Source of the DNA: Aplysia californica
Lineage: Eukaryota > Mollusca > Gastropoda > Aplysiida > Aplysiidae
Reading direction: 5' to 3'
Assembly (NCBI RefSeq): GCF_000002075.1
Contig: NW_004797308.1
Location: 2,057,832 to 2,121,082, forward strand
Length of the DNA: 63,251 nucleotides
Shown: positions 29,051 through 38,802 of the stretch, in pieces
How positions within the stretch are numbered: the first letter of the stretch is position 1
Layout of the letters: every line of letters begins with the position of its first letter
Notes under the pieces: generated by a model
The model's database searches: none
Told to the model about the DNA's origin: nothing
What the model saw: the letters and a program-made list of their open reading frames with translations, nothing else
Position numbers and translations under genes: made by a program

Positions 29051-32000
29051 GTGAGTTATCCCATGTAAATTTCTTTAAGCGCCAAGTGATAATTAGATCT
29101 GAAAGTTGGAAAGTAAAAAGCTCAGGCAAGACTACCTCTGTGAACTCTGTCCTTTTTGCCTTTATAAAGTTTTATGGTCACAAGCTTGATCTAAATCTAG
29201 GTCTAGATCTATATCTGGATCTAGATACACGCTCTTATAATCAGACTTACTATCTATCTCAGAGCATCTAGGTCTGTATGCTATGCAGCTATCTGACTAT
29301 GAATAGATAGGCTAGCCTAGTTGTACTATCACTATCATCACAGAAAGTTCAGGAACTTTATATTATACTATAATTCTATACAATATTTAACTACTATAGA
29401 ATGGTCCCTGTAAAGTGAAGTATAAATAATCTAGGCCTATGAAACTCTTGGAGGTTTAGAATAGAAGTAACCTGTTTCCCTGCTCTCAAATTAAATTTAA
29501 CAATTTTAATGATGGACAGACATGAAATTTTATATTGAATTATACAAATGATATAGAGTCTATATATATATATCTATATCTATATCTATATATATCTATA
29601 ATTCTATATATACTATTGCTTGTTCACTTTCATCTAAATTCGCAAAAAAAAAATTCTTGCTTTTTAAAAATTAATTTTCTTAAATGCCCACGAAACTGCA
29701 TGGCACCTCTGCAGGCCAGCCACTAAACAAAAGTATATTCATAAAACAATTTTGATCCAGTAATAAAAAAGTTTTTATCTTTGAGCCCTATTTAAAACCC
29801 GCTCTTTGGATGCATGCACAAGATCACTAATATAAATGACCCAGTCTTTTGAATCATGTTTCTTTTGCGAACGTTAAAGTATGGTGTTGAGGAAAATGTG
29901 TAAACTTTTGGTAAATTTTTACTTTCACTCCCTCACACTGATGCACTGCTTTGGGGGTCAAACTGCAGTATTTTTTGCAACATCACACATAAAGCCATTA
30001 AAACTGTCGCAAATCAAATGTTTTCAAGAAAATTTCAAACCTCACTGCAAAATGTCAAATTATGGGTTGAGACACACCCCCCTGTAACCGTAACCTCCAA
30101 GGTTTTTTATAACTTAAGGAGGGGGGGATGGGCCACCCCTCCCTGAAACCCCCCGATTGGTCCAAAGCGAGCAGATTACTACTCGGTTAGGCTTAGTTTG
30201 AGTTCAATTAAAAACCATCAAATATGTCTAAAACTATTAATTTGCGATAGAAATGAAGTTGATATTCTGAACTTCATGTTCAGCTTATATTATCAATATA
30301 GCAGAAAAATATGGACAACTGGTAGCTAAGTGTGAAACGGGAGCAAAAGTAAAAGAACACCCAACTTTTTTTATGCTTTAGGTGTATGCTGTAAATCCCC
30401 TATTATTTTTTGGAACTGCTTTAGGCTTAAAGCAAAGAAAAGCTGTCCGAACCTTAGACCCGTTTGAAGATAAAACAGCGATTTCATTCTTGTTTTAACT
30501 GCGGTCAGATGAAAGTGAACGAGCTATAAAACTATGTATACCTCCTGTATGTTTTCTGATTTCTCTAATTTAACATACAACAATTGATCTTAATGCACTT
30601 TTTCTTCTGATGTAACCAGTGGTCAAAGGCAGTGACCATATTCACTGTGGCTGGAGTCCTTAGCCTTAGCCGCATGGAATAAAGGGAAAGTTTTTTAAAG
30701 AAGAATCTTAACAGGTGATGGAACATGGATTCTTGGGATCCGAAGCTGAATTTAAAAGGTACCAGAATGGAGAAACCCAGGATCACCACCTCTCTAGAAA
30801 GCTTGGCCCAAGCAAGGTGCTTTGAGAATGGTGACATCATGATCATCTTTTTCTATGACAAATGTGTGATTTTGAATATCCCTGCTATTCCCATGCGACT
30901 TTCATCTCTTCCCCAAAATCAAAACAGGATTAGGAGGGAGTCAACGATTTGAAGGCGAGGAAGAAATTGTGCCCAAAACAAATGCTGCACTAAGGACTCT
31001 GGCCAAAGCAGACATGTTCACTGCGTTTGACTGTTTGTTGCAATGAAGGAAAAAGGGCTTTGAGATCAACAATTGTTTTGTTGAAAAGAAAGCATGTTTT
31101 TGTTAGCTTGCACAAATTTTCATGTCTAAAATAAAAATTGATTATTTTACAGAACTGGGAATCTTACTTCCGGGACAGACTTTGACCTCGTTTTGATGTT
31201 ATTTTCTCACCCTTATGGTTCTCATTATAGTAGGTCTTTAACTTGGGACAACCTGCCATTTGAGCATCTACTTGTTCCACTCTGTCCATAAGATCCGTAA
31301 ATTTATAATGTGGGTGGTTGGCGGCTGCTCTGGTGTGGTTGGCTTCTTCTTTCCTATCAAACCTTCGTCTTATTCCCCCCTCCTTTTTTGTGTTTGTTAC
31401 TCTCTTGTAACACCTCTAATCTTGGGCACTTATATATCACCTTATTGTGTTGCAAGTGCCGTAAAACTCTGCTAAAAATAAAAATTTTTACTTCATGCTC
31501 CACACTTTGGCTTTTTCTAGTCTTCTATAGATCTGTCCTTGGTTATAGTCCAGCTCTCACATCCTTATAAAAGGAAAAAGGATTGACCAGACGTGCGCTT
31601 TCAGGGTTCTTATCTTTGTGTTCACCGATTCTGTTTCTGTTTGAGAGGAAAAGTTCAGTTTCGTGTGGAAAGTTTCCTTATAAATTGGTCCTTTTTTTTT
31701 TTTATCTCTCTCACTTTTTTGCATCTGAATTGTGTGACCAAGGTATTTAATTTTTAAAAGCTTTTGACCTTTTTTATTGTGAGCCACCTATTTCTCTTCT
31801 TGTTATCACTCAGTAATGAAAATCTGCTATCTCATTTTGTGTCTGGGTTTTTACATTCATCAATGCTCTTTATTTTATCTCCCCACACCCCTTGAATGTA
31901 TTGAAGTGAAAGCACCATCAATGTCAATCCTTGTCAACAACTCTTTTTTTATTCGTCTTGCATACTTTGGCCTATTTATATGAACATGCAGGTCATTTTG

Positions 32001-35000
32001 ATTCTATCTCTGTTGTCTCTGTATGACACTTCCAATACAATCTTTATTTTTTAAAGATATATAAAGAGTAGAATCTGTGCATATATGTGTTTTAAGTATA
32101 GTGTCTTTCTGGTTCCCATCTGCTCCTTTTAATACTTGATAGAAACAATAAAATTAATTGGCCAGTTACCACTGCCCTGCCTTTCTGTTTGTCAGAAACA
32201 GAATAGATAGTTATATCCTTGATGATGTAGTCTAATTTATTTATCAGCCCAGTGAGAAGATCAAGACAATATTATTATGTTTTTAGTTAAAAATTACTCT
32301 TTTTTTTCCCAGGAGGAAGAGGAAAATGTATCAAAGCGAGCGACGGTGTGTGGTACACTCCCAATGAGTTTGAAGCTGCCGCAGGTCGGGCTAGCAGTAA
32401 AGATTGGAAGAGAAGCATTCGCTATGGGGGCCGGACCCTCCAGTGTTTGATAGAGGACAACATCCTCCAGCCTCACGCGACATCATGTACCTGTGCCTCG
32501 TGTTGTGATGATGAGGCCGTTGTAAGCATATTTTCCTCAGTCTCACTCTTACTTTTTTTTCCACATGTCATATTTTTTAAAGATTTAAGACTTTCCCATT
32601 TGTACAATTTTGATAATGGTAGCCTTTTTACTGAATAAGTGTTTCTGTGTGTCGTGCAAGATTAAGCAAGAGAATGTGCCTTCTTTTTTTGCTCCTAGGC
32701 AACATGTGAGTTATGTCCCATTATTAATTCTTTGAACATGGTAAGAAGTATTTTTGTAATTAACCTTTTTTGAGTTATACCGTCATATTGCCACTCCTGC
32801 TTTTACTGGCTTTCCCACTGTAGAGCCCAACCAGCTTTTACCGGCCTGACAGTTCATAAAGCTGATTTTGAACCATAGCATTCTGTTTCTCAAAAAGAGT
32901 TTAAGTCGTTCTCCAACAGATTTCGAGGGTTGCATCTTCTGAGTGATGTTTACAGCCTAAAGGGCTAGAGCAGTCATGATTTGAAGAGAAGTAGAGAATA
33001 TTACCCTCTATTAAACACTTTTTTTATGTAGCTCAAGCATCTTAATACCTGACTGTTCAAGTCTAAGAACACATATTTTTTCTTGTGATTTAAAATAAAT
33101 ATCATTTCAGACTGGCCCCATCAGATTATTTGTGCCTTACAAACGACGAAAGAAGGAGCTAGAGAATGAGCCCCTGATTTCTCCGACAAAGAAGCAACCC
33201 CGGTTAGCCCCAATGAAGTCCCCGGTTCCTGTTGCACAGCAGATAGGAGTAGCTGTGCCGAAAGTGGAAGTAGATCAAGGTAATCACGATGCAGAAATCT
33301 TTTACCCGTTGGCTATCAAACGAGAAATATATCTCGAGCCAATAAATGAGCTGCACAAACTCCTGAATCACCTAAATCGTAATTAGTCTTTGAAACCATC
33401 CCGAGCATGTGAAATACATTTTTAACCATGTTTTTTTGTCAAAAATAACTTTGGCTTCCACTTCTCTTTGTTCATTTTCAAATTACACAGCAGGTTAGTG
33501 TGATTTTTGTTATTGAAAGGATTTATTAAAACGTAACAATTTGTGCAGCCAAAAATATAGATGCGTGGTCCTTCAGTGAAATTAGTGCTCCTTATGTTGA
33601 AAGTCTGTTACTACCATTGCCACCTTCAGAGTTTCATGACCTGCTATTGATTGTCTATTGTCTATTGATTCCTGTGTCATGTTCGCCGGCCATAGGAGGT
33701 GCGGGGCAAGTGATGGTTCCCGTGGTCTCCGGTCAGGGCACGATGCACAACCCAGCGGCCATGCAGAACGTGTCCATGCATTCAGCAGAGAACAAGGGAG
33801 AGATGGTGCACATCGTGGCCACTGACGCTCAAGGGAATTTAGTGGCTGGAGGTATATTCTTCATCACTGGACTGACTATGGATTTTGTTCTGTCAAAATG
33901 GTATTGGGGCTTGCCCCTCCCCTCCCCTTCCCTGCTCTTCAACCCCCCTGTATATGGACACACACACTTGTTTACCTTTAGTTTTTAACATTTAGAAGGG
34001 GAGAGGTGAGGGGTTAAAGATTATTAGTCTTTTGAGACAAGCAACATAGTTCAAATTAAATCTAAAGTAAAGTTCCAAATTGTTTTAGCAAAGTTTGTTT
34101 TCATGGTAATTTGACCAATGAGTTCATAATGTATTAATTAAAAATTACATTTGCCCCCACCAATCAACAAACAAACAGTTTTTAAAAATGTTTGGCCCGC
34201 TCAAAATGGGATTATTGTGAAAAATTTAACAGGGGCTACCTGCTGACAGAAAGAATCCTTGAAGATCAGCCTAAAATAATGACTGTGTTTGCCTTGAAGC
34301 TAACAGCAAAACTTTTTCTCAATTTCAGATGCTGTTGTCATGACCCCCATTGCCCTGGCCCAACCCCACCAACAACAAGGTGCCCAGATCGTCACCATGG
34401 ATGTTATGGAGCAGAAAAATTGGTGGCAGTTGGAAGAGGTAGCAATCATTTTGGATTGGTGTTATTTTTTTCCTGTATATTGGAGAAGAAAAATTGATGG
34501 TGGATGTTTGTTAGCTTTTTTCTTTCTCTAAAATGGATCTGAAAAATTGGTGGCAATTGTAATTTAGGACTTTGATATTATTTTTTCTATAAAATGGAAC
34601 AGAAAGATTGATGGCACTCTTATTTAAGATTTTCGTTATTTTTTAAAATAAAATAGAGCAATGCAAATGGTGGCAGTTGAAAGAGGTAGCACTGTTGTTT
34701 AGGATTTTTATATTATTTTTCTGTAAAATAGAATAGGAACTTTGGTGGCAGGTTGAAGAGACAGTACCGTACTTAAGAATTTTATTGCTCTTTCTTCTCT
34801 TCAGGGTATATTTCATGAAAGAGAGTTTGATAATGGTGAATGGCAAAGTCTGAAAAATGTAACCGCTGCATTGTTGTGAGTTTGTGAACACATACTGATG
34901 GCTGGGTGCAAGACTCTTACAGTCTCGAGTCTGTTTGTTTGTCCCAGATGGCCAACAACTTGCTGCAGCAGGCCCAGCAGCTGAAAATAATGATTGAGCA

Positions 35001-38000
35001 GGTCAAGCAGCAGAGTCTGGTGGCTAAAGACAACGCTCTACAGCAGCAGAGGGCACAGATGGACAAGGAGAGGCAAGAGGTGAGACTGAGGGAGGGAGGG
35101 GGGAGGGAAAGTGTGAGAAATTAAGAGGGCACAGAGAGACAAGGGGTGAAACTAAGGGAGGGAGGGAAAGCGTGAGAGAGAGAGAGAGAGGGGGGGGGGG
35201 GGCACAGAGAGACAAGAGGTGAGACTGAGGGAGGGAGGGATAGTGTGAGAGATTGAGAGGGCATAGGAGGCAAGAGGTGAAACCGAGGGCGGGAGGGAAA
35301 GTGTGAGAGATTAAGAGAGAGAGGCAAGAGGTGAGGCAGAGGGAGGGAGGGAAAGCGTGAGAGGTTAGGAGGGAGAGAGAAAGAGGAAACAGAGAGGCAA
35401 GGGGTGAGACTGATGGAGGGAAAGCGTTAGAGATTAAGATAGAGAGAGGGGGGGGCACAGAGAGGCAAGAGGTGAGACTGAGGGAGGGAGGGAAAGTGTG
35501 ACAGATTGAGAGAGATAGATTTTTTGGTGGATAAAGGCAATGCTCTTACAGCAGCAGAGGGCAGAGCTGGACAAGCACAGACAAAAGGTGAAACAATATG
35601 AGATATAGAGGGAGAGCTTGAGGAATGAGAGGGAAGGTGTGAAAAGGGGAAGGAAAGAGTTTGTCTGGTAGCTTAGTTAAGACAGTACTCTACAATAGTA
35701 GAGGACACAGGATGAGAGTGGGAAAGACAAATCATGTGTAGCTTATTGTGAAATAAAAGTAAAAAATACCTTGAGAATACAATGCAGTCTCATTTTGATA
35801 AAAAATGTGAGATGCTGTTATGCTAATTCACTGCTGGAGGAGTGAAAACTAGGCAAAAGAATGGGAGCGCCTTAGTTGGGGAGGGGGGGGTTTAGCGCTA
35901 AATTTGTTTTGGCATTACTAATGTTTGCTTGTTCCTCAAGATCTAAGAAAAACATTAAGCAAGGGCACTCTGGTGTGGTTTGCTCTTTTATATTCATCAA
36001 ACATCTGTTGTCCTTATCTCTACTCCTACTTTTATTTGTATGCTACTCCCTAGTCTCACCTCTAAACTTTGGCACTTATATGACCAAATCGTAGTGCAAG
36101 TTCCGTTAAACTTTTACTAAAGCTAAACTTTTAAGATGAAATATTTGTCCTCAATGTATCCATTTTGAATGCTGATATCCATTACTTTCCTTCTCCCTTG
36201 TGCCTGTGTACAGGCTGTCAATACCATGAGGATGGAAGCCTCGATGAAGCTGTCGCGGGTGGTAATGGAAGAAAGAACTCAGAAAGAAATAGCTGTGCAG
36301 CAAGCGTTGGCACAGGCGCGACACGACAGTGTCAGTGTCATCTCTGCAGATGACAAGGTCAGTAGGTCCTTTACGGTTACAAAATCTGATAATTACGCTT
36401 TATATGATACAATAGTTTTGATGCCCATAGGTGTCGGGTAGACCAGCGTCTGTGATGTAGCAGTTTTAGGTGCTTTGCTGTTATGCACAGAAAATCAAAG
36501 TTCGTTTCCTGTATGGAGAGAATTTTTTTGAGTTTCTCGCTCTTTCAGCTAGGATGTCGTTTCCTCCTCAGCCCAGGTTGATCCCAACTGGCAGGGTTGA
36601 AGCCCTCCTAATTTATCTAAATTGAATCGATTTGAAGGAGGGGTGGCTTTAAAAAAACACCTAGATTAAAAGAATAAATAAATCAATGCTTCAGTTAGGC
36701 GGCGCTGTACTAGTTCATATTGTTGTGATGTTAGTTACCAAGTGGTCACACTGCTGAACTCGCACCCATACGTTCATGGGTTTGAATCCTGTTTTGGCCC
36801 CAGTGTTGTATCCTTGGGAAAGGCATTTGACACAGACTTTACTCCGTTAGCCAAGGTGAAAGATCTTGTCAGTTCATAAGTGTTTGAGTACCTGTCTAAT
36901 TCTCAGAAAGCTGAAAATGTTTTGGAATGTTACTGAGTCTGTTTGGGGTAATTGTAGATTGTAAAACGCATTGAGGTATACTTTCTAGTAGGGATAAGCA
37001 CATTGCAAATGCAATCAATTTTTGTTGTTGTTGTTGTTGTTTTTCTTTTTCTTCTTCTTCTTCTTCTTTTTCTTCTTCTTCTTCTTCTTCTTCTTCTTTT
37101 TCTTCTTCTTCTTCTTCTTCTTCTTCTTCTTCTTCTTCTTCTTCTTCTTCTTCTTCTTCTTCTTCTTCTTCTTCTTCTTCTTCTTCTTCTTCTTCTTCTT
37201 CCTCCTTTTTTTTGGGGGGGGGGGGGGGGGGGGAAAAAACGTCTACATTTAATAAATGTTCTCATGTAGAAATTCTATTTGTCAACTGACTTCTTAATGA
37301 GCTCACTTTTTCAATTACAAGTAGTTCCCTCAAAGTCTTATTTTAAATATTGCGAAGAGCTCAAAAGAATTTTCAACTTCTTCGCTCTCCATTCTGAAGA
37401 GATGAATAAACTTTGTTTTTTCTCTCTATAAAGTTCTTTTCTTTTTGTATGTTGTGAAGAGATGAAGAGATTTTATGCGTTATGAAGAGGTGAAGCCTTT
37501 GATCGAGTAAACAGAAACAAGCTATGGAAGATCTTTGAACAGTACGACATCAAGGGACTACTGCTAGACAACATTAGGGCTATCCATGCCAACAGCAGAA
37601 GCGCAGTCAGCACTACCAGTGGAACATCGGACTGGTTTCCAGTAACATTCGAAGTCAGGCAGGACTGCAATCTCTCCCCCTCTGCTCTTCGTGATCTACA
37701 TGGACCAGATGACAAAGGAGGCCAATTCAGACCCAGAGGCACTCAAAGAACTCATGTTTGCGGACAACCTAGAAATGATGAACAACGAGACTCAACTACA
37801 GGAGCGTATAAACCAACTAAACGCGAGTTGCGAGAAGTATGACGTAAAGATCAGTGTTAGCAAGACTGAGGTCATGACAGTAAACAGGAGACCGGACAAA
37901 GCGGATATCAACTTCAATGGATCCCAACTAGCAAATTCAAATACTTGGGCAGCATTTTCACAGAAAGCAGCAAATTAGATCGAGAAATAGAGACAAAATG

Positions 38001-38802
38001 CCAGAAAGCCAATGCAGTCCACTATCAACTCGCCCCTCTCTTGAAACATCCCAATAATTATCCCCATGAGCACCAAGGCAAAGCTCATCAACGACTTTTT
38101 CATACCAACACTCACATATCAGTGCCAGACATGGTCCCTAAAAAAGCCCTAGAGAGGAAGCTGGTCTCTTGCGAGATTAAATGTTTAAGAAGAGCGGTTA
38201 ACAAAACAAGAAGGGGCAAAATAAAAAATGAAATCATAAGGGACACGGTAGGAGCAACACCAGTCCTACCACACTTTGAAAAACACAAGATGAAGTGGTT
38301 CAGACACCTCACACAGTGCCCTCAAACCAACCAGCACTGAGGGCGTACGACATCAAATATTCTGGCTGGAGAGCAAGGAGCAAGAGGAAGACCAAGGCGA
38401 CGCTGGAGTGAATCTGTAGCAGACACCCTCAGAGCTCTCGGGTTGTCTCTCCTACAGGCCACTCGCCTTGCTTCAGACAGATGCCTGTGTCTCCCCGCGA
38501 CACGCTCCGGTACACGCGGAAGAAAAAAGTAACGTTAAGTATGAAGAGGTGAATTGACTTTTTGTCTTTCTTTCTTTTTTTCTGTACATTGTTAAGAGAT
38601 AAATAAATCTTTGTCTTTCTCTGTTTCTTTCTGTATACAGTGTAGAGCTGAATATACTGGAGTTGTTTTTCTCTCTCTCCCTTGGTGTGATTAGGTGACC
38701 TACAGTGTGGCATGGCCAGTAACTAGCTCCCAACCCAGCATCACCATGGTGCTACCCCAGGAGGAGGATGAGGAGGACAAAGACGTCAAAGACACTTTAT
38801 GA
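28606..38802 (+). CDS. DEAF1: DEAF1-like SAND-domain transcription factor (complete, 490 aa, no MYND finger)
   Basis: Nuclear DNA-binding regulator. Exons: 28606-29050, 32313-32521, 33111-33279, 33696-33851, 34329-34438, 34948-35079, 36214-36357 and 38695-38802; 1473 nt, all phases consistent. The SAND domain spans about residues 128-215 with [16 protein letters not shown], then [18 protein letters not shown] and the DNA-contacting KDWK motif (178-181) in [13 protein letters not shown]. The Cys cluster [10 protein letters not shown] and the basic nuclear localisation block VPYKRRKKE (about 227-235) follow, as in vertebrate DEAF1. The [20 protein letters not shown] segment matches the nuclear-export/coiled-coil region (LYLEEMVNSLLNTAQQLK, recalled). 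The C-terminus is acidic and ends in a stop where vertebrate and fly DEAF1 carry a MYND zinc finger. The ATG at 28606 is preceded by TCGGCG and opens an acidic Ser/Ala-rich region. GMEB1/2 also have SAND domains, but the CTCASCCDD and KRRKKE features favour DEAF1. Confidence 0.92.
29051..30480. other. DEAF1 intron 1, proximal part
   Basis: Contains a TAGATC-rich tract (29180-29230), a TATATC microsatellite (29560-29612) and AT-rich unique sequence. No gene seen. Confidence 0.7.
30560..31110. mobile_element. Degenerate mariner-like fragments, inverted
   Basis: On the + strand, [14 protein letters not shown], then [20 protein letters not shown], and upstream TGDGTWI correspond to the mariner transposase motifs TGDE-W and DFHLFPKLK (30700-31090, several stops). 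On the - strand, 30580-30665 reads a second, similar C-terminal piece ([20 protein letters not shown]). The two pieces face outward, suggesting a rearranged or nested insertion. Long dead. Confidence 0.65.
31308..31482 (+). repeat. SINE-like repeat, family A
   Basis: Full-length family A copy in DEAF1 intron 1. Confidence 0.75.
31483..32312. other. DEAF1 intron 1, distal part
   Basis: T-rich unique sequence ending in the acceptor tract CTCTTTTTTTTCCCAG. Nothing else recognised. Confidence 0.7.
32313..32521 (+). CDS. DEAF1: DEAF1 exon 2 (SAND core)
   Basis: Reads [20 protein letters not shown], then [20 protein letters not shown] and [13 protein letters not shown]. Donor GTAAGC, phase 0. It is the best-conserved exon of the window. 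Confidence 0.95.
32699..32740 (+). CDS. DEAF1: Candidate 42-nt cassette exon of DEAF1
   Basis: Between exons 2 and 3 a long pyrimidine tract (CCTTCTTTTTTTGCTCCTAG) is followed by 42 stop-free bases and a good donor GTAAGAA. The phase is 0 at both ends, exactly fitting the flanking exons, and it would insert [14 protein letters not shown] between CCDDEAV and TGPIRLF. It adds a C-x2-C next to the SAND-adjacent Cys cluster. There is no counterpart in vertebrate DEAF1 as I recall it. It may be a real alternative microexon or chance. Confidence 0.4.
33111..33279 (+). CDS. DEAF1: DEAF1 exon 3 (NLS)
   Basis: Reads [20 protein letters not shown], then [20 protein letters not shown]. Donor GTAATC, phase 1. 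The basic cluster KRRKK is the conserved nuclear localisation region after SAND. Confidence 0.93.
33696..33851 (+). CDS. DEAF1: DEAF1 exon 4
   Basis: Acceptor GCCATAG, donor GTATAT; phase 1 to 1. Reads [20 protein letters not shown], then [19 protein letters not shown]. Low-complexity linker. Confidence 0.8.
34329..34438 (+). CDS. DEAF1: DEAF1 exon 5 with amplified donor end
   Basis: Acceptor TCAATTTCAG, donor GTAGCA; phase 1 to 0. Reads [20 protein letters not shown], then [10 protein letters not shown], matching the start of the DEAF1 coiled-coil/NES region. Its end recurs about five more times downstream. Confidence 0.88.
34400..34775 (+). repeat. Decayed tandem copies of DEAF1 exon 5 end plus donor
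   Basis: The exon-end sequence AAAATTGGTGGCAGTTGGAA followed by GAGGTAGCA is echoed near 34482, 34532, 34593, 34652 and 34728 with about 50-75-bp spacing. The copy at 34652-34695 (GGTGGCAGTTGAAAGAGGTA) still has a donor; the others have lost it. The array is older than those in RALGAPA1. Confidence 0.75.
34948..35079 (+). CDS. DEAF1: DEAF1 exon 6 (coiled coil) with amplified donor end
   Basis: 44 codons, phase 0; donor GTGAGA. Reads [20 protein letters not shown], then [11 protein letters not shown]. Gln/Lys/Glu-rich helical segment. Confidence 0.9.
35058..35595 (+). repeat. GA-rich minisatellite built from DEAF1 exon 6 end plus donor
   Basis: The AGGCAAGAGGTGAGACTGAG junction is repeated about seven times (near 35131, 35210, 35269, 35327, 35396, 35466) with GGGAGGGAGGGAAAG spacers. 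A longer but diverged copy at 35522-35592 reaches back further into the exon (GCTCTTACAGCAGCAGAGGG). Most copies keep a GTGAGAC-like donor. Confidence 0.9.
35966..36126 (+). repeat. SINE-like repeat, family A, 5'-truncated
   Basis: Lacks the first about 15 bases of family A; ends just before exon 7. Confidence 0.7.
36214..36357 (+). CDS. DEAF1: DEAF1 exon 7
   Basis: 48 codons, phase 0; acceptor GTGTACAG, donor GTCAGT. Reads [20 protein letters not shown], then [19 protein letters not shown]. Continuation of the helical region. Confidence 0.88.
36437..36668 (+). repeat. tRNA-derived SINE, family C
   Basis: Degenerate tRNA head (TGATGTAGCAGTTTTAGGTG ... AAAGTTCGTTTCC), then the family C body with CTCAGCCCAGGTTGATCC and GGCAGGGTTGAAGCCC. 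Related copies: 38896-39112, 43746-43925, 44058-44240, 48585-48755, 60105-60318 (+), and 61480-61620 and 61970-62165 (-). Confidence 0.7.
36722..37018 (+). repeat. tRNA-derived SINE, family D
   Basis: Head with CCAAGTGGTCACACTGCTG ... GGGTTTGAATCC, body with TATCCTTGGGAAAGGCATTT and TTAGCCAAGGTGAAAG, ending at the TTG/TTC microsatellite. Same body type as 13305-13467. Confidence 0.7.
37019..37235. repeat. (TTC)n/(CTT)n microsatellite ending in poly-G
   Basis: Over 170 bases of TTC/CTT repeats followed by T8 and a run of about 19 G. A polypurine/polypyrimidine mirror of this kind can form triplex DNA. Confidence 0.97.
37481..38553 (+). mobile_element. 5'-truncated LINE (reverse transcriptase fragment) with 14-bp target duplication
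   Basis: Target duplication TATGAAGAGGTGAA at 37481-37494 and 38540-38553 brackets a 1045-bp insert. The insert begins [20 protein letters not shown] (RT palm) and continues [16 protein letters not shown]. An FADN motif stands where active elements have FADD. The thumb and C-terminal region follows ([40 protein letters not shown]), with several frameshifts and stops. The C-terminal part resembles the endonuclease-reverse transcriptase proteins common in invertebrate genomes (RTE/BovB-like; clade uncertain). Lies in DEAF1 intron 7. Confidence 0.85.
38695..38802 (+). CDS. DEAF1: DEAF1 exon 8 (terminal, acidic)
   Basis: Acceptor GTGTGATTAG after a CT-rich tract. Reads [20 protein letters not shown], then an [13 protein letters not shown] end and TGA. 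No MYND finger cysteines here or in any frame I could read up to 39700. Confidence 0.85.
   Translation: MTYSVAWPVTSSQPSITMVLPQEEDEEDKDVKDTL

Noticed and set aside
36930-37269. Open frames rich in Leu, Phe or Arg over the TTC tract
   Set aside because: Pure translation of a microsatellite.
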